Positions 1 through 5,626 of a stretch of DNA of 6,397 bases are shown piece by piece. The notes under the pieces are model-generated. The model made no database searches and was not told the origin of the DNA. It saw only the letters and a program-made list of their open reading frames with translations. Position numbers and translations under genes: made by a program. The DNA lies in NCBI GenBank assembly GCA_022361535.1, contig JAKSAU010000369.1:1-6397 (forward strand). The letters run 5' to 3'. Numbering within the stretch: the first letter of the stretch is position 1; each line of letters starts with the position of its first letter. This DNA is from Desulfobacterales bacterium (GTDB taxonomy: Bacteria > Desulfobacterota > Desulfobacteria > Desulfobacterales > Desulfobacteraceae).

Positions 1-249
1 AAGGGTTACCTCATTTTTGAAAATGATATAAACCAATCTGACGAATCTCTGTTTTCTGAAACACTTCAAATCTATCACTTTCTGGAAAAACATCAGATGA
101 TCTGGCAGAAAATTCTGGATAGCGGATTGGAACGGGAGTTTTTAATCATTCAGACCGAACCGGGAAAAGAAGATGATGTTCTCGGCAGGCTGATGGCATA
201 TCACCTGCCAAGCGACCTGGTCTATTATGTATACAAAGCCGCCACCTGA
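1..249 (+). CDS. C-terminal end of an unrecognised protein (5' truncated by window)
   Basis: An open frame enters from the left edge in frame 1 and ends at a TGA at 247-249, giving 82 residues of a C-terminus. The visible part is soluble, acidic and helix-rich, followed by a strand-helix pattern (EFLIIQT, then a GKEDDVLGRLM helix) and a Tyr-rich tail (LVYYVYKAAT). There is no transmembrane segment, Cys motif or catalytic signature. I do not recognise the family. Composition and amino-acid use look like ordinary coding sequence, so a real gene is likely. It lies upstream of the KamA-like gene on the same strand, but the 139-bp gap with inverted repeats makes a shared transcript uncertain. Confidence 0.6.
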   Translation, partial: KGYLIFENDINQSDESLFSETLQIYHFLEKHQMIWQKILDSGLEREFLIIQTEPGKEDDVLGRLMAYHLPSDLVYYVYKAAT

Positions 250-284
250 AGTTTCTTTCAATGGGATAAAAAAAGGGAACGGCG

Positions 285-299
285 TGGGATAATGTGTGC
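285..299 (+). promoter_or_regulatory. Weak candidate sigma-54 (-24/-12) promoter
   Basis: TGG at 285-287 and GC at 298-299 give the invariant GG-N10-GC spacing of a sigma-54 promoter, with the flanking T before GG and A after GC also matching. The remaining positions of the TGGCAC-N5-TTGC consensus fit poorly. It would place a start near 311, giving a leader of about 78 nt containing the CCCGGG dyad. No enhancer-binding site or adjacent activator gene is visible, so this may be chance. Confidence 0.2.
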
Positions 300-347
300 A
301 AAACAACCCGGATATTTAACGGGATTTTAAGTTTAAAAAGTCATGTA

Positions 348-365
348 ATCTATCCCGGGTTAGAT
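348..365 (+). promoter_or_regulatory. 18-bp palindrome, possible operator
   Basis: ATCTATCCCGGGTTAGAT is symmetric at every position except one mismatched pair flanking the central CCCGGG. It lies 23 bp before the start codon of the KamA-like gene, a position suited to a dimeric repressor site or a hairpin in the leader. Half of it (CCGGGTT) repeats in inverted form at 305-311. Its function is inferred from symmetry and position alone. Confidence 0.3.
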
Positions 366-388
366 GCCAATTTTAAGGAAGACTTAAT

Positions 389-2851
389 ATGAAAGACAAT
401 TTAAAAAAAGAGATTACTGTACGTTTTATTCATTCAAAAAAGGAAGTCACCATCCCTTTAAGCAGTCTTATTGACAGTACAGTAGAATTTCTGGAACTGT
501 TCCAGAACAGTGCGTTTGCACCGATGGGTTTCTGGGATCAAATCGGCAGTGGTGAGGGCACTAAACTATTTTCAAACCTGATTTCAGCAGCAGGGTTTGA
601 TAATGATCCACACCAGTTTTTCAAGAAGGTTTTTGAGATCATTTCAAAAGGTGAAGGCAAAAAAGTAGTCGTCAACACAGTTGAACTGCCCCATGCATTA
701 TCTGTTCATCTTCTTGAGCAGGTCATACCGGGAAACGGGTACATCTCTATTAAGTCAACTGACCAGCTGATAAACGCAGCCAACCAGCCGGTACCGGAAC
801 AACAGGCACAGGATTTTCAGGATGTTATTGATACCTATCCCGTGCGACTCTCCCGGCATACCATCCGGCAGCTGATGGTATCAAAGGATGTGGGGTATCA
901 GTATTTGCCATTTGTAGAAGAGTTGGGCAAGGTGGGACATACCAATACCTGGATTGGTCAGTTTCATGACGGCCTACTGGAGCAGATGTACCAGAACCGG
1001 GTCATTTTCCTTTTAAATATGAGCTGCCCGGTTTACTGCAGGTTTTGTTTCAGAAAACACAAAGATTCCAGAAATGAGGCAAATCCAAGTGTCGCCGACG
1101 TCCAGAAAGCGGTACAGCATGTCAAAGACTCCCCATCCGTTAAAGAGATCGTGGTCACCGGAGGCGATCCTTTCATGAGCCGACAGAACATGGCCGCCAC
1201 CATTGACGGGCTCATGCAGGTGGATCATGTCCAAACCATTCGTCTGGCCACACGGTCCGTGGCCTACTATCCTGATCTCTTTCTCGACAACGAAGGGGCA
1301 TACCTGAAATATCTGAAACAAAAAAGTCTGGAATTGCAGCAGCATGGAAAACGAATGGAGCTTGCCACCCACTTTATTCATCCGGATGAGGTCTCTCCTG
1401 AAAGTCTTGAAATCATATCAGACCTTGTAAAAAGCGGTATTGCCGTCTATATCCAGACCCCGTTCTTAAGTGAATGCAATGATCAGGGACCGGAACTGGT
1501 TCAATTGTTCTCCATGCTCAGGGGTGCCGGTGCCGAACTGCACTATATCTATATTCCGTGCAGCCCGATTCACGGCAACAGTATCTACTGGAAATCGTTG
1601 TCCCACGGTATCGATATCGCCCTTCATCTGCGGGCCCACCTGTCTGACAGGGTGATCCCCAGAATCTGTACAGCCACGCCCATTGGTAAAATGGACTGGT
1701 TTACTTCGGGATGGGCGGTGGAAAAGGTAGAAGGCAATGATAATTTTATCTGGATCAGGACGCCCTATACCCCGGAATATTTCAGGTCGTTTGCGCCGCT
1801 TGAAGAAAAATTTGACAATATGCGGGTGAATGATGAAGGCACCATTGACATCCAGTATATGGCCCAAATTGGAGATGAGGCGTATCTGATAGGAAACCGG
1901 CCGAAAAGAGTTTCAAAAAAACACCCGCCCGCTTCAAAAGAGAATGTTCAGCATTTGCTGAAAATGCTCTCAACTGAAAGGCAGACAGCCGGGTCTGTCG
2001 TAAAAACGGGGATAGATTCGTTGTTCAGGGTTCACGAAACCCGGGTTGAGATCGACCACAAAGCAGATCAAGCAGCACTATCTTATATTGAATCCGACCC
2101 GCGCATTAGTGACGTTGTGATCTCATCAGACAAAGATGCTGTTGACTGCCTTTATGATATTAAACGGATCGTGTCAATGTTGAGAAAAATCCCCCATGTC
2201 AATGCGGTCCGACTGGTCAGCAAAAAATTCATAACATCTCCGGGTGATTATACAAGAGCTGTGATCAACACGCTTGGAGACCAGAATGCGCTAAGTGTCG
2301 TCAACCCGTTACGGCTTGAAGTTGAAACCTGGTTGATTCAAAAAGATCAGCTCACTGAAGCACACGAGAAACTGGCCCGTCGGCTCAATAACAAGGGAAT
2401 CACTGTATATTGCAACGTACCGCTTTTGGGCAGGATCAATGATTCTGACACGGCGATTCATGATCTGGCCTATACCGTGCGTAAAACCGGCATCGAATTT
2501 CATCACCTTTATGTTGCAGGGCTTCCGGTACAAAAGGAATGGAACAATCGTTATCCTGTTGATTCCCACGATGTTATAGATATTGCCACCATGGTCAGAA
2601 GAGAAGGCAGCGGCAGAGAAATACCAAGATACATGATTGCCACCGAACTTGGGGAAGCCGATTACGGGTTGACCTCATCCTTTATCCGGGAAAATGATAC
2701 GCTTTATTTAAAGCTGAGATGCTACGATACAGCCTATTACAGAGGCCTGGATGAAGCGTTTGTTTATCCGGATACGGTCCGGGAGCAAGATAACCATCCC
2801 GTGGTACCGGTGACTGGACTTTTAAAGACCAACGATTTTCCTGTTTCTTAA
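389..2851 (+). CDS. KamA-family (lysine 2,3-aminomutase-like) radical SAM protein with a degenerate second KamA-like half
   Basis: 820-residue cytoplasmic protein; the start is supported by AAGGAAG 7 nt upstream. Residues 1 to about 140 are an unrecognised extension. The first half (about 140-470) carries CPVYCRFC with C213, C217 and C220, the CxxxCxxC that binds the 4Fe-4S cluster of radical SAM enzymes, then VTGGDPF (G258-P261), the SAM-contacting motif, and TPIGK (K434), at the position of the PLP-binding lysine of lysine 2,3-aminomutase. KamA enzymes move an alpha-amino group to the beta carbon using SAM and PLP. Residues about 566-790 repeat the pattern (IPHVNAVRL, EFHHLYVAGLP, GREIPRYMIATELGE) without the cysteines, GGDP or lysine. 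Typical KamA proteins have about 350-470 residues, so this is roughly double length. The aspartates that bind the lysine side chain in KamA are not evident, so the substrate is probably not lysine. It lies 15 bp before the M23-like gene, probably in one operon. Family sure, reaction unknown. Confidence 0.9.
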   Translation: MKDNLKKEITVRFIHSKKEVTIPLSSLIDSTVEFLELFQNSAFAPMGFWDQIGSGEGTKLFSNLISAAGFDNDPHQFFKKVFEIISKGEGKKVVVNTVELPHALSVHLLEQVIPGNGYISIKSTDQLINAANQPVPEQQAQDFQDVIDTYPVRLSRHTIRQLMVSKDVGYQYLPFVEELGKVGHTNTWIGQFHDGLLEQMYQNRVIFLLNMSCPVYCRFCFRKHKDSRNEANPSVADVQKAVQHVKDSPSVKEIVVTGGDPFMSRQNMAATIDGLMQVDHVQTIRLATRSVAYYPDLFLDNEGAYLKYLKQKSLELQQHGKRMELATHFIHPDEVSPESLEIISDLVKSGIAVYIQTPFLSECNDQGPELVQLFSMLRGAGAELHYIYIPCSPIHGNSIYWKSLSHGIDIALHLRAHLSDRVIPRICTATPIGKMDWFTSGWAVEKVEGNDNFIWIRTPYTPEYFRSFAPLEEKFDNMRVNDEGTIDIQYMAQIGDEAYLIGNRPKRVSKKHPPASKENVQHLLKMLSTERQTAGSVVKTGIDSLFRVHETRVEIDHKADQAALSYIESDPRISDVVISSDKDAVDCLYDIKRIVSMLRKIPHVNAVRLVSKKFITSPGDYTRAVINTLGDQNALSVVNPLRLEVETWLIQKDQLTEAHEKLARRLNNKGITVYCNVPLLGRINDSDTAIHDLAYTVRKTGIEFHHLYVAGLPVQKEWNNRYPVDSHDVIDIATMVRREGSGREIPRYMIATELGEADYGLTSSFIRENDTLYLKLRCYDTAYYRGLDEAFVYPDTVREQDNHPVVPVTGLLKTNDFPVS

Positions 2852-2853
2852 AA

Positions 2854-2858
2854 AAGGA
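2854..2858 (+). promoter_or_regulatory. Ribosome-binding site deciding the M23-like gene start
   Basis: AAGGA at 2854-2858 overlaps the first in-frame ATG (2858), so that ATG cannot use it. It is correctly placed 8 nt before the in-frame ATG at 2867. This favours 2867 as the start, three codons further in. Confidence 0.6.
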
Positions 2859-2866
2859 TGCTGAAA

Positions 2867-3529
2867 ATGAAATACCCTTATATTGCCTATAGTGACCAAG
2901 TTGATATTAAACCGATATTTAATCAATTGAGTGGTGATCCCATTGTTGTGGACATGTCAAGCACCAGTGATGTATTCGATAATTTGGATGTGCGGGATCA
3001 AGAAAAGTTCCAGCGACGGTTGGATACGATGATGGCCGGGAAATACTTCTGGGGTGTTTCCTCATATCTTGAAAACAGGGAAGTCGTTTTGTCCCAGTGC
3101 CCTCAGATGGTGGAGGAGCAGCGGTTTTATCACCTGGGACTGGACATCATCGTCCAGCTTGGTACACCATTGCATGCCCCTTTGGCTTCAACAGTGGCCC
3201 ACAGCGGATATGAAGCAGGAGAAGGAAATTACGGCGGTCATGTGCTCCTGTTTCACGAAAGCGATGCATTTGAGCCATTTTACAGTTTCTACGGCCACTT
3301 AAACCGTGACAAACTGCCTGAAAAAGGGACAAAGATCGATGCGGGTGAAAGGTTCGCATATATTGGTGATTTCCATGAAAACGGCAATTGGTTCTATCAT
3401 ACTCATTTACAAGTATTAACGCAAAAAGCCATTGATCAGGGATATATTTCAAAAGGATATTGTGCTGCCAAAGATTTGGGGACGATGGACTGCTTGTGCC
3501 CGTCGCCCTTATCTTTGTTCAGAGTGTGA
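2867..3529 (+). CDS. Cytoplasmic M23-family (LytM-type) zinc metallopeptidase-like protein
   Basis: 220 residues from the ATG chosen by its Shine-Dalgarno; an ATG at 2858 would add three. The M23 zinc site is complete: H89 and D93 in HLGLD, H144 in YGHL, and H178/H180 in HTHLQV, with a glycine-rich NYGGHV strand between. M23 enzymes usually cut peptidoglycan cross-links outside the cytoplasm, but this protein has no signal peptide, lipobox or membrane segment. From memory, the HLGLD, APL, YGGHV, YGHL, NGNW order and the C-terminal CPSPLSLF resemble the M23 module fused to class III aminotransferases in some bacteria, rather than a cell-wall hydrolase. Residues 1-80 are a family-specific N-terminus. 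It follows the KamA-like gene after 15 bp, so the two are probably co-transcribed and linked in function. It may be an amidase or amine-metabolite enzyme; activity is unproven. Confidence 0.8.
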   Translation: MKYPYIAYSDQVDIKPIFNQLSGDPIVVDMSSTSDVFDNLDVRDQEKFQRRLDTMMAGKYFWGVSSYLENREVVLSQCPQMVEEQRFYHLGLDIIVQLGTPLHAPLASTVAHSGYEAGEGNYGGHVLLFHESDAFEPFYSFYGHLNRDKLPEKGTKIDAGERFAYIGDFHENGNWFYHTHLQVLTQKAIDQGYISKGYCAAKDLGTMDCLCPSPLSLFRV

Positions 3530-3537
3530 AGTATGCA

Positions 3538-3806
3538 TTAGATAGAAGAACAAAAACGACAATCTGCTGCGATATTCACTGGTGGATTTGTCAGATTAAC
3601 TTCTTGTTCGTATGGGCTTGGGACGGTAGGCATTCTTTTTCTCCCCTCGAATACATTTTTGAATGCCTCTGTCCTTTCCCTATCAGAATATGAATAATAA
3701 TATAGTTTTCATCTTTCAGACTATTATTTACAAGATGAACACTAATGGTATTCAAGCTCAGACTTGGGTCTCCAATTATAACGCTAAATCTTGTGGCTAC
3801 ATTGAA
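3538..3806 (-). pseudogene. Frame-broken 3' remnant of an unrecognised gene
   Basis: Read on the minus strand, 3806 to 3684 is open and protein-like (RFSVIIGDPSLSL, then ISVHLVNNSLKDENYIIIHIL). It degrades into an unconvincing tail in that frame, which stops at 3591-3593. A -1 shift near 3684 gives a second protein-like stretch (DRERTEAFKNVFEGRKRM, then PSPYEQEVNLTNPP) that ends DCRFCSSI at a TAA (3538-3540). Joined, the two make about 89 residues with plausible strands and helices. An in-frame TAA lies just upstream of 3806 and there is no ATG with a ribosome-binding site, so the 5' part is missing or also broken. I do not recognise the family. The DNA is visibly A/T-richer than the flanking genes, hinting at decayed acquired DNA. 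A sequencing error in an intact small gene is the alternative. Confidence 0.4.
3621..3674. repeat. Imperfect inverted repeat (about 14 bp stem) inside the relic region
   Basis: Left arm 3621-3635 and right arm 3661-3674 pair as GGAC/GTCC, a G-T wobble, a G-C pair, a bulged T, then AGGCATTC/GAATGCCT, around a 25-nt loop. No T-run follows directly on either strand, so it is not a standard terminator. It lies within the decayed minus-strand reading frame. It may be chance, a mobile-element remnant, or a structured RNA. Confidence 0.4.
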
Positions 3807-3861
3807 TTAGAATTCTGAGACAGTCTGTCAGTTTAAATCCAGATTTCTACATTTTAAGTTA

Positions 3862-3896
3862 AGGGAATGTATCCCTGCCCTTTAATTTTTAAGGGC
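3862..3896 (-). terminator. Weak candidate terminator region for the YkgJ/MBL unit
   Basis: Two short hairpins lie back to back at the 3' end of the minus-strand unit. GCCCTT (3877-3882) pairs with AAGGGC (3891-3896) around an 8-nt loop that spans the stop codon. AGGGA (3862-3866) pairs with TCCCT (3872-3876) around 5 nt. On the minus strand the second stem is followed by TTAACTTAAAAT, which is only a poor T-tract. Intrinsic termination is possible but weakly supported. Confidence 0.25.
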
Positions 3897-4562
3897 TGTT
3901 GCTTTAAACACATCCTCTTTATTCAACCATTTATCCACCAGGGTTTTATCTTTAAATAAAAGGGACATCCCTTTCACAAATCCCACTTGATAAGAAGCAT
4001 ATCCTTTTTCTTTTAATACCCGGATAAAAACCGATGAATACATATCTGTAGTGGCCCGGTAAAGAGGGAAACAAGGGACCTGAATTTCCCTGCGTTCATC
4101 AAATCCTTTTTTGCAAACCGCCATATCATTAGAATGATAGGCTCTGCAGGAAAAGGGACGGACTATATAAATAAGGCATTTGCCGGTATCATCCAAAAAC
4201 GGACAGGATGTCCGGCTTTTATGCCAAAACGCCTCTGTCAGGGTATCACCTGCTTCAACCGCCATACTAATCCGGGATTTGAACCACGCCAAATCTTCAT
4301 CACTGGCCTGGGCTTGAAGTTCATTAAAAATTACAAGAAGTTCAGGTATGGATACCCCTACCCGCAAATGGCAGCAATAATGGCACCCGGCCTTGCAGGC
4401 GGCTTCTCCTGGTAGCGCAAAAACCGTATGGGTAAAGTCTTCCATGGCTTTGGCCAACACCGGGATACTGACTCCGTGGGTGTTTAAAAAACTATACAAC
4501 AGGGTTCTTGCTTTTCCCATGTGCGCTGCAAGCAATACCTTTGAGCGGTCTTGGTCTGCCAT
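3882..4562 (-). CDS. YkgJ-family cysteine-cluster protein (putative Fe-S or zinc binding)
   Basis: 226 residues, cytoplasmic, with no signal peptide or membrane segment. The family signature is C56-x3-C60-x2-C63-C64 (CKAGCHYCC), followed by C120 in SCPFLD, C129 in GKCLIY, and C139 in RPFSCRAYHS; C150 and C164 follow. This spacing matches the YkgJ/UPF0153 CxxCxxCC family, whose members are thought to bind a metal or Fe-S cluster, with no settled function. Residues 1-50 are a helical N-terminus and 165-226 a basic helical tail. The start is firm: an AAGGAGGG Shine-Dalgarno precedes the ATG by 5 nt. It begins 14 bp after the MBL-fold gene ends, so the two form an operon and the proteins may work together. 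Family assignment is strong; the role is unknown. Confidence 0.85.
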   Translation of the reverse strand: MADQDRSKVLLAAHMGKARTLLYSFLNTHGVSIPVLAKAMEDFTHTVFALPGEAACKAGCHYCCHLRVGVSIPELLVIFNELQAQASDEDLAWFKSRISMAVEAGDTLTEAFWHKSRTSCPFLDDTGKCLIYIVRPFSCRAYHSNDMAVCKKGFDERREIQVPCFPLYRATTDMYSSVFIRVLKEKGYASYQVGFVKGMSLLFKDKTLVDKWLNKEDVFKATALKN

Positions 4563-4567
4563 GTCAA

Positions 4568-4575
4568 CCCTCCTT
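4568..4575 (-). promoter_or_regulatory. Strong Shine-Dalgarno of the YkgJ-family gene
   Basis: AAGGAGGG on the minus strand is a near-perfect anti-16S match, 5 nt before the ATG at 4562. It lies in the 14-bp gap after the MBL gene stop and supports independent strong initiation within the operon. Confidence 0.7.
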
Positions 4576-4576
4576 T

Positions 4577-5467
4577 TTATGCATACTGCTTGGCAATAAA
4601 CCGGGTCATCTGCCCTAAAACCATGGCCATGATTTCCCGGGGCAGAAAATTGGACGGAGCCTGTTCGCAGATGGTTTCCACCATGGCATCTACGGTCTTT
4701 TTCTCATCCCTGTATTTCTCATAAGTGCTTTCAAGCAATTGGCGCATGGATTTAGCTTCTTGTATTGAACGCCCCATATAATTTTGTCCGTCTTCTCCTG
4801 TGAGGGCCCCGTAATGCTCTGACAAATGAATTTGGGTATCATAGGCTGCCATTTTCTCAAGACTTTCCTGGTATGCATCAAAATTGGAATTGGCAGCAGC
4901 AAACACCCTGTCTCCAAAAGGTATGCCTCCGGCATCTGATGCAGATAGTGCTTTTAAAGCCGGGATGTAAACCGCCATAGAGCACGATGAATGACCCGGC
5001 ACATCAATGACTTCAAAATCAAGATCACCGCACTTTACCACATCACCCTGGGCAACTGCCTGATCAACGTCTATGGCCGTGATATCAAGGCTTGCTTTCA
5101 GATCTTCTACGCCTTCTTGGGGAAGAAGCATCATATTTAAAGACGAAATAGCAGCCACAACTTTTTCCTTGGAAAGCAATTCCCTGGCCCTGTCAGAGGC
5201 AATCACCTCCATCCATGGCCAGGTTTTCTTAAGATAGGGAACAGCGCCGACATGGTCAAAATGGGAATGGTGGATCACAAGTTTTTTTATTTTCTCAGGA
5301 GGCACACCAAGATCTTCGACTTGCTTTAGAATATCAGGAACAATATAGGCCATACCACCGCCCAGCAATGCATACTCATCTTTTCCGTCCAGCAGATAAA
5401 CGCAGGACTCGTTGCGGCCGAGCAGGGTAATCCGGTCATTCACCGGTCCGGGCTGGTCAATTCTCAT
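4577..5467 (-). CDS. MBL-fold metallo-hydrolase
   Basis: 296 residues from the ATG at 5467, which an AAAGGAGG 7 nt upstream selects over an in-frame ATG ten codons earlier (5497) that has no good ribosome-binding site. The metallo-beta-lactamase site is complete: HSHFDH (H67, H69, D71, H72), H159 in VPGHSSCS, D178 in SASDAGG and H218 in SEHYG, the order expected for a dinuclear, glyoxalase II-like hydrolase. Residues about 235-296 form a helical C-terminal extension. No signal peptide is seen, so it should be cytoplasmic. MBL-fold enzymes hydrolyse thioesters, lactones, phosphodiesters or other substrates, and some act as oxidoreductases; nothing here fixes the substrate. It is the first gene of a two-gene unit with the YkgJ-family gene, and the 80-bp palindrome lies 50 bp upstream of its start. 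Confidence 0.88.
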   Translation of the reverse strand: MRIDQPGPVNDRITLLGRNESCVYLLDGKDEYALLGGGMAYIVPDILKQVEDLGVPPEKIKKLVIHHSHFDHVGAVPYLKKTWPWMEVIASDRARELLSKEKVVAAISSLNMMLLPQEGVEDLKASLDITAIDVDQAVAQGDVVKCGDLDFEVIDVPGHSSCSMAVYIPALKALSASDAGGIPFGDRVFAAANSNFDAYQESLEKMAAYDTQIHLSEHYGALTGEDGQNYMGRSIQEAKSMRQLLESTYEKYRDEKKTVDAMVETICEQAPSNFLPREIMAMVLGQMTRFIAKQYA

Positions 5468-5474
5468 GTCTATT

Positions 5475-5482
5475 CCTCCTTT
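5475..5482 (-). promoter_or_regulatory. Shine-Dalgarno deciding the MBL gene start
   Basis: AAAGGAGG on the minus strand sits 7 nt before the ATG at 5467. The longer ATG at 5497 has only an A/T-rich stretch before it (GCTAATA), so the shorter start is preferred. Confidence 0.7.
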
Positions 5483-5517
5483 ATCTTCGTTTTCCATTAT
5501 TAGCTAACTTGTACATA

Positions 5518-5597
5518 GGCTTGTTTGTCCTTAGAAAAAGGCATCAGGCGTATTTTTATTAAAAAATACGGCAGCCGTTTCTAAGGATAAACAAGCC
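5518..5597. repeat. 80-bp palindromic element (MITE-like or structured RNA)
   Basis: Twenty-base arms at 5518-5537 and 5578-5597 (starting GGCTTGTTTG and ending AAACAAGCC) pair completely except for one G-T wobble. Inside, GGC (5540-5542) pairs with GCC (5574-5576), and CGTATTTTT (5549-5557) pairs with AAAAATACG (5562-5570) around a 4-nt ATTA loop, about 32 bp in all. It lies between the hrpB stop and the MBL start. No U-tract follows the stem on the minus strand, so a standard terminator is unlikely. I see no clear target-site duplication at the edges. It could be a MITE or REP-like repeat, an mRNA-processing or stability structure, or a two-way barrier to transcription. Confidence 0.7.
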
Positions 5598-5626
5598 GGT
5601 ATCTATTCCTGCAATTGCTCTATTTT

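Larger units (their letters stand above)
250..388 (+). promoter_or_regulatory. Leader/intergenic region upstream of the KamA-like gene
   Basis: This 139-bp gap holds several symmetric elements. CCCG at 307-310 can pair with CGGG at 320-323, followed by ATTTTAAGTTT, which could be a weak terminator for the upstream gene. AACCCGG at 305-311 can instead pair with CCGGGTT at 355-361, so the two pairings are mutually exclusive. An 18-bp dyad is centred on CCCGGG (348-365). AAGGAAG at 375-381 sits 7 nt before the ATG at 389 and is the ribosome-binding site. I see no convincing sigma-70 promoter. The regulatory reading is inferred from symmetry and position only. Confidence 0.4.

Noticed and set aside
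1466..1867. 133-codon minus-strand open frame inside the KamA-like gene
   Set aside because: Antisense shadow of a clearly conserved coding region, with no family features of its own.
3460..3693. Plus-strand open frame running through the end of the M23 gene into the spacer
   Set aside because: It overlaps the M23 gene in another frame, has no ribosome-binding site, and its Cys/Trp-rich product looks like the antisense of the more coherent minus-strand frame.
3530..3881. Integron attC site or insertion-sequence ends in the spacer
   Set aside because: No RYYYAAC/GTTRRRY core pair, no recognisable transposase residues, and no matching terminal repeats or target duplication.
4134..4415. Plus-strand open frame opposite the YkgJ-family gene
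   Set aside because: Antisense shadow; the minus strand has the full cysteine signature and a strong ribosome-binding site.
5468..5497. Ten-codon N-terminal extension of the MBL gene (ATG at 5497)
   Set aside because: No ribosome-binding site precedes it, and the strong AAAGGAGG lies within it, correctly spaced for the ATG at 5467.
5490..5510. TAATAAT on the minus strand as a -10 box for the MBL gene
   Set aside because: No acceptable -35 hexamer at the right spacing; an A/T-rich match alone is not enough.
5518..5597. Palindrome as a simple rho-independent terminator of hrpB
   Set aside because: The stem is far longer than usual, A/T-rich at its core, and is followed on the minus strand by TATGTACAAG rather than a T-run.
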